DNA of 64,000 nt from Dolomedes plantarius. Taxonomy: Eukaryota > Arthropoda > Arachnida > Araneae > Dolomedidae. Location of the stretch: contig OU015498.1 of the NCBI GenBank assembly GCA_907164885.2, forward strand, positions 92,532,733 through 92,596,732, given 5' to 3'. The position numbers were made by a program, and so were the translations under genes. Positions within the stretch are counted from its first letter, which is position 1. Each line of letters begins with the position of its first letter. The notes below the pieces were generated by a model, which was not told the DNA's origin, searched no databases, and saw nothing but the letters and a program-made list of their open reading frames with translations. Shown one piece after another: positions 1 through 11,235 of the stretch.

Positions 1-1254
1 GAACGATGGAAACCAGATTCATCTCTGCACGTGGGATAGTTTTGGTGTCTGTTAATTTCACTGTTGAAATTTCAGAGTTTTACATAAATGCAAAGTAATT
101 TATTTATTGTCATTTAGACAAATTTCAAGGTCTAGGAAATTGAATTTTCTATTAGCTGCTCACTGAAAATTATAAACAAGTGGAAATAATCAATTAGATA
201 AATGATGTTAGCAGCAATTATGTATAATATGGAATCTGTTAAAGAGAAAATTGATTTCATGACTAAGTTTATATCCACAATAGTGAAGTTATGAATTATC
301 TAGTATGCAAATTGTGTTAGATAGTTTATCAGTCCATGGTTTAGTAACTCAAAGAATAGCTTGTTTGTTGATTGTTGATATTATTAAGTAAAAGATGATT
401 TTGCAACATTAATCAATTTATCTATGGAAAAAATATTTGAGATTTACTGATTGTTAAAAGTTACACTACTCACCTTATAATGGAATTATAATCCTTATAT
501 TGAGATTAATTTATTGTGTTCATAATTAAGATTGTGCTGATTTTTGACTGCCATTCATTGACTGTCATTTATTCTTAATTTTAAATATCTTGAAAACTGA
601 TTTATCGAGGCCTATTGATAATTCGGTGTTAGTTAATTCCTATGCAGATTTAAAAATATAATGTACTTATCGTTTTAACATGAAAATCCTCTGACACTAC
701 TTCTGATCATTTTTGTAAGGCCTTCTAATCAGTGAGATAAATCTACTTCAACTTGAAAATGATTTTTCTTCTTTTCTACATGGTTGGGACATTCCATGAC
801 ATATTTACAGTTAGAACAGAAAATATACAAGCCTTTTTCACTAAGGAAAGCACACTGCCAAAAACGGCTGCATCCATTCATGAAAGAGAAAGTTAAACAC
901 TTGAGAATTTTTATTGTTTTTCATTTTCTATGGTTGATTATGTGTAGTGAAGGTTTGTATGGTTGATTATGTGTCCCTCGGTTTTTTTTAACAAAATTCT
1001 CTTCCTCCCCATAAAACTGAAATTTCAAACTAAATTTTAAATTTGTGGTTAAATTGTGTCTACATTTTTCTTTCATACCAACTGATAATGATTTCTCCTT
1101 TTTCAAGTTTATCATACACTTTTTTTCCCAATGCACTAAGCACTCTTTACTTTGTGAACATTCCCCCATCCATACTATGAGCTAATTAGCTACTTTATTA
1201 CCCTTTTCCTTACGGGGTGGGATAGCATGTATCCCAAGAATACGCGCCCACGAA

Positions 1255-1256
<2 letters not shown>
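1..1256. other. AT-rich stretch, no gene seen
   Basis: I see no coding frame with convincing composition, no terminal repeats and no tRNA-like boxes here. The short open frames (784-966 plus, 921-1169 minus) are isolated and low in complexity. Confidence 0.5.

Positions 1257-1338
<82 letters not shown>
1257..1338. repeat. (TA)n microsatellite
   Basis: An uninterrupted TA dinucleotide run of about 80 bp. It directly abuts the left end of the MITE at 1339. Confidence 0.97.
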
Positions 1339-1807
<469 letters not shown>

Positions 1808-2269
1808 CCCCCTTAATGGCCGTTCTTACAAAGTGGTTTGAAGTTTCCCTTTCTAAAGAGGGAATCGGGAAAATGAGCCCCGTAAGCTAAAGGTTAAGGG
1901 ATTTTCCAAATCAGTGAACCAGCATTGCTCCCTACAAAGGAAAAGTGCTGGAACATACAAACCCTAGTCGAAAATCGAACTTGAGCCAACCACTATATAT
2001 TGAGAACTGCGAAAAAGGGGTTTTAAGAATTTTCTCTTGTAATCTACTCCGTTAACAGAACAACAGACAGAAAATCGGCGGGGTCAGAGAGCAAGCAATC
2101 TTTAATCAATAACACTCAAAGACGCAGACAAAAATTAAACTCCCAGATCAGCAATACTTCATTGCTGAATGCCTCAAAGAACTCTGAATTACTCTCTTTA
2201 AGGTGTACACAGACGAAATTCTTCTGAAAACAAATTCAAGGAACGTCTTTTGGGCCATACTCGTCGCTA

Positions 2270-2640
2270 TCGCATACCTTTTCTTCTAAATAAATCATAC
2301 GGGAACGACATCCCGATGGGGGGGAAACGGATGTGACGCTAAATGGACAAGATGTTTAAAACGGGTTTCTCCTCAATAATTCAGGGTCGGAGGCACTCTG
2401 ACTGTACTGCCGCAAAGTTGTGATGCGCCCCGGCATTTTCGTAATTCGGCTTTTGATGCCCCCATTAAATATGAAGCAGCCGATACACACCGCCGTCCGC
2501 ACCCATCAATTATGCAACAGCGCCGGTTTCGGGTAAGGGAGGCCGTGTGACGTAACAGAGAAATCGCTCGCAGCGCTACTTTTCGCTTTGCTCGGGGCGT
2601 TTGAAAATAAGCGCTCGATTTTGTGGATTTATTCACCTTT
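2270..2640. other. CpG-rich unique stretch
   Basis: This stretch is markedly richer in G, C and CpG than its surroundings. A minus-strand open frame of 87 codons (2373-2636) crosses it but matches no family I know. It may be a non-coding regulatory region, a gene fragment or an old repeat. Confidence 0.3.
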
Positions 2641-2817
2641 CATAAAAATCCGCCAGCAAGAGAACTATATATTTCTTTTTGTTCATATAGAAAAAGAGTT
2701 AACTTTGAGGCAAACTCTCACTAGCAGTTCTTGGTTCGGTTTACTTTAGTATCAGCAACGGATCGGTAAAGTCGTCATAATTTTGAACCGTATTTCTGAT
2801 CTGGGGCAATTCTTTTA

Positions 2818-3079
2818 GGCCGTCTGCACACGGAGCAACTCAAAAGAAACTGATAACTGACTCCAATCACAAACCAGTCCGTGATGAGTCGTAACCTATG
2901 TAATTGAATGGAGCCACGCACACGGCGTCAACGGTTACAAACCCGTCCGGACGGGTTTGTAACCGTTGACGCCGTGTGCGTGGCTCCATTCAATTACATA
3001 GGTTACGACTCATCACGGACTGGTTTGTGATTGGAGTCAGTTATCAGTTTCTTTTGAGTTGCTCCGTGTGCAGACGGCC
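2818..3079. mobile_element. Perfectly palindromic MITE, PIF/Harbinger-like
   Basis: The two 131-bp arms are exact reverse complements with no spacer; the centre is GTCC/GGAC at 2948/2949. The termini read GGCCGTCTGCACACGG. Direct TTA trinucleotides flank it at 2815-2817 and 3080-3082, fitting the TWA target duplication of PIF/Harbinger transposons, whose ends often begin GG(G)CC. There is no coding capacity. I compared the arms base by base and found no mismatch. The superfamily is inferred from TSD and termini only. Confidence 0.82.
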
Positions 3080-3082
3080 TTA

Positions 3083-4480
3083 GAGATAGAGTCCTTCCCG
3101 CTCCCCTTCGACCCATAACTCTTGTTTATAATATATTGCTCCTTTTCCATTATGAAGCATTGTGTTTTCCCTGATGGACAAAAAAATGGCCAACACCTCT
3201 GTGGTAGGGGCCACAATTGCAAATATATGCACCTGCAGTGTGCGCAGCACCCTTGGACCTAAGGATGTTGGATACGCTGGAGGTATATATTTCTGTGGCA
3301 TTATGGCAGATGTTGATAAGTCATTTTTTGACGTTTTTAGGCAAATTAAAAAAGAAACTTTTGTTGTGAAATATAAAATCGCTTAATTAAGTTTTTCAAT
3401 CCAAGTATTATTTAGTTAATACTCATATTCACCCTCAAGCATATGGCTGGTCTTGATTGAAAATATTTTTTTCAATTAGGGACTAAAATTTTGGGGTGGG
3501 TTGAGAAAAAAAGAAAGCATCAACTTTTGTCAAATTACAAATAACTTAGTATTTTTTCATGATTCCACTACCAGCTTTTGCCACATTAAACAGCCAATTT
3601 TTAGTGCGCCATATCATCCTAAAACATAAAATTGAATTTTTCGGACATATCAATATTTGCCATAACTCCACAGATTAATGCAATTCTCTTTCCGAAGGAT
3701 TTCGTTGTCAGTCGCGCGCACTGGAATCGGACCTATCTCCTTGGAAGCAGTGCTCTCAGATTAACTTAGAAGTTTAGTGATGGATAACGTAGAGAAAAAT
3801 ATAATATAGTTTTAAAAAAAGAACGATGAAGCCCAGATATTTACCTAGAATCCTCAGCTTAAAGATTTATCTTTTAGACTTAAAGAATTAATCTTTTAAT
3901 GACACTGGGGAAAATAGGGGATGAATATAATGGAAATGATATTTAGTCCCGCCGGAAAATACAAGGAATGTCATTTTAGAGCAAGTGTTCTAAATTGGTA
4001 TTCCCGTACCTAAAGAGATAAAGAGGAAGCTTCTTAGTAACTCGATTTGTTAGAATTACATAATTTCAAGCATTAAACATAAATATTTGTCGGTATATTT
4101 GAAATGGAAACGATCTTACAAGAACGAGAACTGCTGTCGTACGTTGTGACTGGACAACTACTAGTTAATGACATATGAGCGCTGATTTCATCTTTAAAAA
4201 CCGTGTAAAGATAACAATAACGCTAGTTCTTGTATGGTTTGTTAAAATTTGCTAACTAATAGTAATCAACAGATATACTGCTTTTGACTACTAATAGCAA
4301 TGAAAAAATGTACTCCTTTTGTTGTATTTTAATACCAGAAATTTTTTTGCCACATCTCGCAAAACAAGTATTTTTTCCCGTCAGAAGCTGAATATCTGCG
4401 TGTAAACCAAAAACATAGTCTAAAAATAATCTTCATAATTTGGTCTAACGCTTTGCGAAAGAGTAAATTTTTCAAAAATT
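3083..4480. other. No recognisable gene
   Basis: The stretch is AT-rich. A plus-strand open frame of 74 codons (3162-3386) begins in the MITE's right flank and matches nothing I recognise. I found no repeats or RNA boxes. Confidence 0.4.
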
Positions 4481-4493
4481 CATATATGAATTT

Positions 4494-4714
4494 GCCATTC
4501 GGCAAAGGTCAGTATTAATGAAATATACAAATGGCCGTGTCTGAGTACCTCATAAATCTGATGAAGCAAAAAATATAACAGCAGCATCAGCACGTTCTGA
4601 CTTACGGAACCTTTATTTCTTAATAGAGGCGCTTGCTTTTCGGCCACAACTCGTAAGTCATGAACCATCATTTCTAAATGTCGCACCCACTAGCTTTATT
4701 CTTCCTCACGTATG
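4494..4714 (+). pseudogene. Decayed exon-like fragment (paralogue of 9675-9811)
   Basis: From 4494 to about 4595 this aligns at roughly 80% by eye with 9675-9775. In the shared plus-strand frame the two read AIRQRSVLMKYT here and AIQQRSVLMKYT there. This copy has an in-frame stop shortly after. Both regions run to ATGCAG followed by GTAA, which resembles a splice donor, though this copy is longer before that point. I do not recognise the protein. It could equally be a non-coding dispersed repeat. Confidence 0.35.
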
Positions 4715-5029
4715 CAGGTAAAAGTTACATGAAGAATAGCGGCATATTTTACTAGAATTGCGATAGTAAAAGATATAAGAAAGATAATCGAATAGGTAAT
4801 CAATAAAACCTTACAAACTATATAGATGTTTATTTGATTTTCTTTTGTATTTTACCAGTGATATTATCTATGTTTGAAAATTACAAAAACAGACAATAAT
4901 CATGGATTGGTTGGTTGGTTGTTTGGGGATTAATGGCGCAAGGTCCAGAGAGAACATGCTGCGCCAAACGTACGGTAAAACTCGAAAAAACATTATACAG
5001 TATAAGGGATCATTTTAGTGATCAATAAT

Positions 5030-5310
5030 CATAGAAAGCACACTAAGTTTAATTGTTAAAAAGAATCTAAATTTGTCGAATTCATGAAGAATGGATTTAA
5101 AAAATGAAATCTCTCCACCGTCAGGAAAGTTCAGGTAGTAGAATACCCGACTGAGTTTAGAATAGAAATCCTAAGCTCGATCTCTGATCTTGGAAGTGGT
5201 CGTTATAGTAGTCTCCGATCGAAGAAAATATGATAACAGACCATAAGTCAAACATATGACATAACTTCCTAAAAGCGAAAAGTTCAGCATTGTCTTCAAA
5301 AATAAATGAA
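5030..5310 (-). pseudogene. Degenerate copy of the 6960-7319 coding-like fragment
   Basis: About 280 bp aligns to 7020-7300 without frame-breaking gaps. On the minus strand it begins MLNFSLLGSYVICLTYG and carries one in-frame stop, in a position where the other copy has lysine (context DRA-stop-DFYSK versus DRAKDFYSK). Most differences are conservative in the shared frame (D/E, S/T, K/R, Y/F), which suggests coding ancestry. The family is unrecognised. Confidence 0.45.
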
Positions 5311-5662
5311 GTTAAAAAATATAAGAAGTTAAAAAATATGGACGGGCAAAAAAAGCAAAGAAGTGTAATTTAAAAAACTAGCAGCTGCGCGACCAGCATG
5401 GTCGCTTTTAGTTCTATATTTTCATTTGCAAAACAACTCAACTGAAAATAACATATGTAAGGAATGTTACCATTACCTGTCACCATGAATATACGTTGTT
5501 AAGGGGTAGTGGGAGCTCAGCCAAAAGATTTATAATCATTGCTAAATTCACTATAAGCATGATTCTAAAACATCGTGATTAAAAAATGTGAATTTCCATT
5601 ACTTCAGAACAGAGTTGAAGATAAGACTGAGAAACCCAACACCAATCATTTTAAAAATTACA

Positions 5663-6185
5663 TCCCTCTCTGTATGTACTATTTTACAAAATTAAGATAT
5701 TTACACTTTATCATTACATAAATAAGATATTGTTGGGGAAAATATTTTTCCCTTATAAAATAGAGTAAAAATTCAGCAAGTACTAAAATATAGTGTGCAC
5801 TACATCACTCTCTGTATGTACTATTGCCCACAATTTATTTATCTATACTTAATCATATCAAATAATAAATTGTTGGAAAAATTTCTTCACTTTTAAAAAT
5901 GGAATTTCACCACTTACTGAAAAAAGTGTAGAAAATTAACTATTACTGACTCTCAGTTGCTATGCTCGGTTGCTATGAAATTTTTTTTCACTTAAAAATG
6001 GGAGTAAAAATTCAGCAAGTACTGAAATATAGTGTGGATTACATCACTCTTTGTATGTACTATTGTTCACAATTCAAATATCTCCACTTAATCATATCAA
6101 AAAATAAATTGTTGGGAAAATTTCTTCACTTTTAAAATGGAGTAAAAATTCAGCAAGTACTAAAATATAGTGTGGATATTCATAA
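5663..6185. repeat. Three diverged tandem units of about 140 bp
   Basis: Units start near 5663, 5806 and 6045. Each opens with ACATC(A/C)CTCT.TGTATGTACTA and closes with AAAATTCAGCAAGTACT.AAATATAGTGTG. The middle unit carries about 95 extra bases (roughly 5900-5995). The units differ by scattered substitutions, so the array is old. Confidence 0.75.
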
Positions 6186-6481
6186 AACTTCTTGATATAC
6201 ACAGTTCAGTATTTCAGGAGTAGGAGATAATCAGTGACAGAATTAAAAGAACGGACTCTAGACAGACCTACATACAACTGTCCATGACTAAACATTGAAT
6301 TTGATAGGTCTAAAAATATTTTGTCAAAAGATCAGCGGTTGTAACAAATGGCACCACTACACACAAGCGGTTTTAAATTGCGAAAGGCCGTTAATTTTTA
6401 CATCCGATAGTTGCAGCCGTTGCCATTCGGAGTGTAGAAATATCGTCGATTTTTGTGCCGCATACCTACGCGTTTTATATA

Positions 6482-6708
6482 TGAGGCGTTGAAAGGCAAA
6501 GTGGTGTAAGTCACATTTTCAACTTTTTTCATTTGGGGTCAAATATGTAATCTCCATGTTCAATTTATGGTGGAATTGTAAATAGTTATTATTTGCAATA
6601 TTGTATTAATTGTTATGAATTATAATTTGTTCAATTTATGGTGGAATTTTTTGTAGTTTTGGCAGTTAAACTCTTTTGACTTACACCACTTTGCCTTTCA
6701 CCGCCTCA
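6482..6708. mobile_element. TIR MITE, copy 1 (TGAGGCGG family)
   Basis: The left end TGAGGCGTTGAAAGGCAAAG and the right end, reverse complemented TGAGGCGGTGAAAGGCAAAG, are nearly identical over about 30 bp and continue with GTGGTGTAAGTC. A second copy lies at 19022-19272. The 227-bp body is AT-rich and non-coding. TATATA on both sides may be the target duplication, but the second copy does not confirm its length, so the superfamily is unassigned. Confidence 0.8.
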
Positions 6709-6959
6709 TATATAGATTACACCTTCTACTTAGTTGCTTGAGCATTGTCCTCGGTGTAGGGAAATTTCAGGGTTAGCAGATGGTCGTTATAATGTAATTA
6801 AAATATTCCCATGTTGCAGGAGACAGCGATTAGTACCTTAAACAGTCTATAATGGTCGAGAAAATAACATTAAAAGTATCAAAAATATAGAAATTTTTCC
6901 TCCCGACAGTGCAGTGTACATGGCTATATTCCTACCAGGAGTTATGAACAATAATTTCC

Positions 6960-7319
6960 TTATGTACAATAATTTATTACTATGCATTGAAAGCGCGAAA
7001 AATTTTTTAACAGTGTAGTCATGGAAAGCACACTAAGTTTAATTGTTAAAAAGAATCTAAATTTGTCGAATTTATGAAGAATGGATTTAAAAAATGAAAT
7101 CTCTCCATTGTCAGGATAGTTCAGGTAGTAGAATACCCGACTGAGTTTAGAATAGAAATCCTTTGCTCGATCTTTGATCTTGGAAGTGGTCATTATAGTA
7201 GAGTCCGATCGGAGAAAATATGATAACAGACTATAAGGCAAACATATGACATAAATTCCTAAAAGCGAAAAGTTCAGCATTCCCTGCAAAAATAAATGAA
7301 AGAAGTTTTCTTTTAGCAC
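6960..7319 (-). CDS. Unrecognised coding-like fragment, possibly membrane protein exon
   Basis: This is a 119-codon minus-strand frame. It has a hydrophobic segment around residues 13-36 (FSLLGIYVICLPYSLLSYFL), then a charged middle (KIKDRAKDFYSKLSR, PDNGEISF) and another hydrophobic stretch after FDKFRFFLTIKL. A diverged copy at 5030-5310 keeps the frame apart from one stop, which favours past coding constraint. The pattern loosely recalls a divergent chemoreceptor-type membrane protein, but no diagnostic motif is visible, so I do not assign it. Neither a start nor splice sites can be confirmed; it may be a pseudogene. Confidence 0.35.
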   Translation of the reverse strand: MLKENFFHLFLQGMLNFSLLGIYVICLPYSLLSYFLRSDSTIMTTSKIKDRAKDFYSKLSRVFYYLNYPDNGEISFFKSILHKFDKFRFFLTIKLSVLSMTTLLKNFSRFQCIVINYCT

Positions 7320-7499
7320 ATTTCTTTCTATTTTATACCAGTTAAAAATTTTTTTGGTGAAAGCATCACTAGAATATCAAAAAAAAAAAAAAAAATACGT
7401 GCACAAAAAATGTTACATTTTTTTTTCATCATGTGAAACTTTATCATGCGATTCATGATTACTAATTTACTACCCGTCACAAAGAAATTCTCTAATGGT

Positions 7500-7880
7500 T
7501 TGACCGCTCAAATTTTGTCCGCGTACGTGAAATTTTTACCCTCGTGCCATTTCACTGCAACCGTATCCGCGTCTCTCAAGGATGCCCGAATTTTCGTCAA
7601 ATATATTAAATAGTAAATGAGCGCCTTATGCTTCGACGGCTGACTCATCAATAATTCAGAAATCCCAGAATTCCGCAGCCCGCTCCGGACAGGACGTGAA
7701 AGGTTCCGTGGGGTGCCGCAAACTAGTGCATTTGTTCCATTCTCCAATGATCACGTGGGCTGGAGATGGTTTTTCCTGGCGATAACATGGCTTCCTACTC
7801 CAGATATCGCCCATTACGCTCTGAATTATATACTAGAACGGGTGGTAGTGACCGAGAAAGGAGCGGGAGAACTTTTATGG
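7500..7880. other. GC-richer unique stretch
   Basis: This is CpG-richer than the flanks and open on both strands (7508-7747 minus, 79 codons; 7713-7961 plus, 82 codons). Neither translation is recognisable, and the plus frame runs into the tandem duplication at 7882. It may be an exon or a regulatory segment. Confidence 0.25.
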
Positions 7881-7881
7881 G

Positions 7882-8700
7882 CCTTTTTACTGTTACCTGA
7901 CTCGGATTATGTTTGTGTATACAGGTCTCGCCAGGAACTGAGGCTGAGTTTTAGTAAATAGAAAAAGGGGGCATATGAAAAAGACCTTTTTCAGACTGAG
8001 GAAGATTATGCAAAAATAAGCAAAAGGGACTTGTCAGATAGTACCGAGACACACTAATTTGTTTTAGGAGACAATTTCAATTTGCGATTCGTTTGTAGTT
8101 CAATTCGTTAATTCTTTAAAATGTCTACGAGGGAAAGCTGCCCATGTAACTTTAAAGTTTCTTTTATTTTGATTTTTGTATCGCCATATGAAGCTATATG
8201 TACTTAGTAACTCTCGGTAGACTTATAAAACAACACACGGGACAGTCGCTTATGCTTGGCTGCAACACCTAGTGTATTAAAAGCAGAATTCAGGCACAAT
8301 TGGCATGGTTAATTCCCAGTTGAGTTTTTAATCCATTTTCCCAAGCACTCGAATGGATTAAGTATAGATTTTGGATTGATTTAAAAGCCAAAAATCTTTT
8401 TAAAAATGCGTAGATAATTCTATTGTGCCCGGTATAATGGTCTTAAGTCAAAGCAGTGATTTTTAGATATTTGTTAGTATTGATAAATAATCACAAAAAT
8501 CTTTTTACTGGTATAAAAGGCTTAAGTCTATCAATTTTGTAAACAAAAGTACATTTCTTTTTACAAAAGACTCCAGTCGAAATTATTGTTCTGCGATTGG
8601 TATAAACGCCAATAACTTGGTATATTTAAATCACTGTTTTTGACTTAAGCCCTTTATACCGGGCACCATAGAATTAAGATTCAGAATCGCCGACTTTGAA
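7882..8700. repeat. Tandem duplication, copy A (contains a MITE)
   Basis: From CCTTTTTACTGTTAC near 7882 this aligns with 8724-9256 along its length, including TCTCGCCAGGAACTGAGG and ATTGATTT.AAA.CCAAAA. The alignment resumes after the MITE at 8423-8668, so the duplicated unit is about 550 bp without it. Confidence 0.82.
8423..8668. mobile_element. TA-flanked MITE (TGGTGCCCGGTATAA ends)
   Basis: The left end reads TTGTGCCCGGTATAATGG and the right end, reverse complemented, TGGTGCCCGGTATAAAGG; both continue with CTTAAGTCAAA and CAGTGATTT. The TIRs are about 40 bp with a few mismatches. TA lies at 8421-8422 and 8669-8670. The 246-bp body is non-coding and non-autonomous. TA duplication suggests Tc1/mariner. 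Confidence 0.83.
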
Positions 8701-8723
8701 GTGGTTTTGATGTAACTGTTATG

Positions 8724-9256
8724 ACCCTTTTTACTGTTACTTGACTCGAATTATGTTTGTGCATACAGATCTCGCCAGGAACTGAGGCTGAGTTTTAGGG
8801 AAATAGAAAAAAGGGTGCGTATGAAAGAAATCTTTTCAAACTGAGGAAGATTATGCAATAATAAACATAAGTGACTTGCAAGATCGTATCGAGACACACT
8901 AATCTGTTTTAGAAGAAAATTTCAATTTGTGATTTAGTTTGTGGTTCAGTTCGTTAATTTTTTAAAATGTCTACTAAAGAAAGCTCTCCATTTAACTTTA
9001 AAGTTTCTTTTATTCGGATTTTTGTATCCTAGCATGAGACTAAATATACTTAGAAACTCTCGGTAGACGTATAAAACAGCACACGGGACGTGACTGATGC
9101 TTAGTTGCAACACCTAATGTTTTAAAAGCAGAATTCAACCACAACTGGCACGGTTAATTCCCAATTGAGTTTTTAATACATTTTTCCAAACATTAGATGG
9201 ATTGATCTAAAAACCAAAATTCTAAAAAAATCCATAGAGAATTTAGATTCATAAAC
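8724..9256. repeat. Tandem duplication, copy B (no MITE)
   Basis: This is the second arm of the duplication at 7882-8700. It lacks the MITE and so provides a near-empty site. By eye the arms are roughly 80-85% identical. Confidence 0.82.
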
Positions 9257-9386
9257 ACCGTTTTTAAAATATGTATATTGAAGGTTTATTGCACTCGCAA
9301 ATTGCTAGTGGCCAACGAGTAATCTCAAAAGGTTACGTCGGCCGGTCAGTTCATACGACAAGTCTCAAACTGGAGACCGGCGTAGC

Positions 9387-9500
9387 AAAACCTGCAAACT
9401 CAGCCGAGGGTTGATTTCCCCTGTCCGGTTTATGAATTGTATAGGCATGGGCGCCGGACGGACAGTACAGATGACGACCAGTTTGGGCAACCCAGGGCCC
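9387..9500. repeat. Dispersed repeat, copy 1
   Basis: This shares a diverged segment with about 55950-56075: ACCTGCAAACT, AGCCGAGGGT, ATTTCCCCTGT, GACAGTACAGAT and CAGGGCCC/ACGGGGCCC in the same order. No ends or coding capacity are visible; it may be a SINE or LTR fragment. Confidence 0.65.
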
Positions 9501-9674
9501 TGGAGAACGAGTAAAATGAAAACAGAGTTTATAAATACAGAATAAGGTTAAAACTATGTTTATAACAAGCTCTGTTGTCGAATTCATTGTTCATTAAAAA
9601 TATTATTTTATCTCAAAACTATTCTATGTATAGTAGATACGCAACGTATTAGCCTTTTTGAATAGATGTTTGGA

Positions 9675-9811
9675 GCCATTCAACAAAGGTCAGTATTAAT
9701 GAAATATACAGATGACTGTGTCTGTATACCTCCAAAATCTTATGAAACAAAAAATGCAACAGCAAGAGAAGTCAAGCAAGAGAATTTCCTTTCAGCATAT
9801 GCAGGTAATTT
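9675..9811 (+). CDS. Exon-like fragment, unrecognised
   Basis: A plus-strand frame opens upstream near 9666 and runs AIQQRSVLMKYT, DDCVCIPPKSYETKNATA, then LSAYAG. It ends at ATGCAG followed by GTAATT, a plausible splice donor. The frame is shared with the broken paralogue at 4494. No family was recognised. It may be an exon of a duplicated gene, but I cannot see a neighbouring exon. Confidence 0.3.
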
Positions 9812-9987
9812 ACAGAGCTATTTTTTATATGCAAAACAAATGTTGGGGCTTTGACGGAACAAATATTTTCTTCAACTGTCAAGGTTTCACATTTTTTTTA
9901 CCAAGGTTAGGATACCACAAAGTTGTGTAACTCTTCACCGGCTTTGTAGCCTACAGAAATTCTCTTCGGTAAGATGCGATTTTCTTT

Positions 9988-10286
9988 TCAGTGATTGTTA
10001 CAGTGAAGGAAAAACACATCTTTCTCATCCATGGTTTTGATGTAACTTACAGAGCAAGTAATTAAATAAGTTCCTTCCCCTGGAGTAATTATTTGTTTCT
10101 TGTTTCGACAAAGAGCATTTTCAACAATTCTACGAAATTTGATGATCCATGATGATACAATCCATGGACATTGAGCCATCGGAATCGTCTCATACTGGAT
10201 TCCTGCCCCAAGAACAATAAAAAAATCGCTATTGACTAAGATATAAATGCATACAATTTTATCCTTTAACCAAGCATCTGTAACGT
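9988..10286 (-). CDS. Open coding-like exon truncated by a SINE
   Basis: The minus-strand frame runs from the SINE target site (VTDAWLKDKIVCIYILVN) through CPWIVSSWIIKFRR, NALCRNKKQIITPGEG and TYLITCSVSYIK to a stop at 9988, about 98 codons. Its balanced composition, with several Cys and Trp, looks coding rather than random in this AT-rich context. Beyond the SINE the frame could continue into GEIHV (10661 upward). The target sequence contains TTACAG before ATGC on the minus strand, so it could also be a splice acceptor. I do not recognise the protein. Confidence 0.4.
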
Positions 10287-10644
10287 TAGGGACGCAGTGA
10301 CCGAGTTGGCAAGAGCAGCGGGTTAGTGATCTGAAAGTCATTGCTTCGATGTTCGTCGCTGACAAATCCACTGCTGTGTACACTAATGGCGGCTGGTGCA
10401 CATAAAATCTATTGATGCCGCAATGTCCTCCAAGTTCTCAAAATTACCTCTGGAGGTGTGGGTCAAGTGTTCTGCTCTCCTCACTTGACTCGGTTCAAAA
10501 TTACAGGACTGGTCCTTTGGCCAAGTTGGACTCCGACCCTTGTGGTGCCAGTCAAAACAGGAGCCGCACCTTCATCGACCATAGCCTTCGGATCTTGGTC
10601 TGATGTTGCTATCGGTCAAGTGGCATAAGCTACAACAACAACAA
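10287..10644 (+). mobile_element. tRNA-derived SINE with 16-bp target duplication
   Basis: The 5' part has tRNA-like promoter boxes: an A-box-like TGACCGAGTTGG and a B-box-like GCTTCGATGTTC. The body ends in an ACA/CAA-rich tail (CTACAACAACAACAA). The exact 16-bp sequence CAAGCATCTGTAACGT occurs at 10271-10286 and 10645-10660, the mark of LINE-mediated insertion. A related, diverged copy is at 26041. Length is about 358 bp. Open frames inside it are by-products. Confidence 0.85.
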
Positions 10645-10691
10645 CAAGCATCTGTAACGTGTATTTCCCCATAACGATCATGTTTCAATTT

Positions 10692-11195
10692 CGCCATAAC
10701 GGAAAAACTTATGCATAATTACTTGGTAAATGATATAAAACTGAAATATTAAACAGGGACTAGTTTTAAAGATTTTTTAATGGATTGAACATTGGAACCG
10801 AAGGTAAATAGGGGGATTCTAATTTCTCTAATATAATTCCTGTAGAGAAAAATCAGCTATGTATATTTCATTAACGTAATTATTTTCCATTTTGTCAAAG
10901 CACAAAAATTCTTATCCATTATTACTTAGTAAATGGTGGTAAGAATGGAATCTAAAACAGTTGTTACTGTTTGCCATTGCGAGCTTTATCCTCGAGAATT
11001 GTTGGTGGCTTTCAACGGGGGCACCGTATAGGTGAAGCAACACCACCTCCTGGTTCCACCACAATTTTGACCGATCACGGGAAGCATATGCTAAAGAGTT
11101 TATTTGATGGATTGATTTGAACAATTTGAACTGAAGGGAAACATAAATTTTATTAATTCTAATACAATTCCTATAAATAAAAATCCTTTATTTTA
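10692..11195. repeat. Two diverged repeat units, the second split by a SINE fragment
   Basis: Unit 1 (10692-10862) and unit 2 (10905-11195) share ATTACTT.GTAAATG, ATGGATTGA, GAAC..AAGG and AATTCCTATA/AATTCCTGTA motifs in order. In unit 2 they are interrupted at about 10955-11090 by a GC-richer SINE-like segment. Confidence 0.6.
10955..11090 (-). mobile_element. SINE fragment
   Basis: The segment with GGGGGCACCGTATAGGTGAA resembles the SINE bodies at 51976-52140 (GGGGGCACGATATAGGCGGA) and 26841-26870. It lacks a recognisable tRNA head. The strand is inferred from the 52-kb copy and is uncertain. Confidence 0.5.
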
Positions 11196-11235
11196 TTACA
11201 CAGATGTAAATTATGAGAATTATATAAAATAATTA

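Noticed and set aside
4902..4980. GGTTGGTTGG repeat followed by TGGCGCAAGG, possible SINE head
   Set aside because: No A/B boxes, tail or second copy could be shown in this window.
10412..10603. 63-codon open frame in the SINE
   Set aside because: It lies wholly inside a tRNA-derived SINE.
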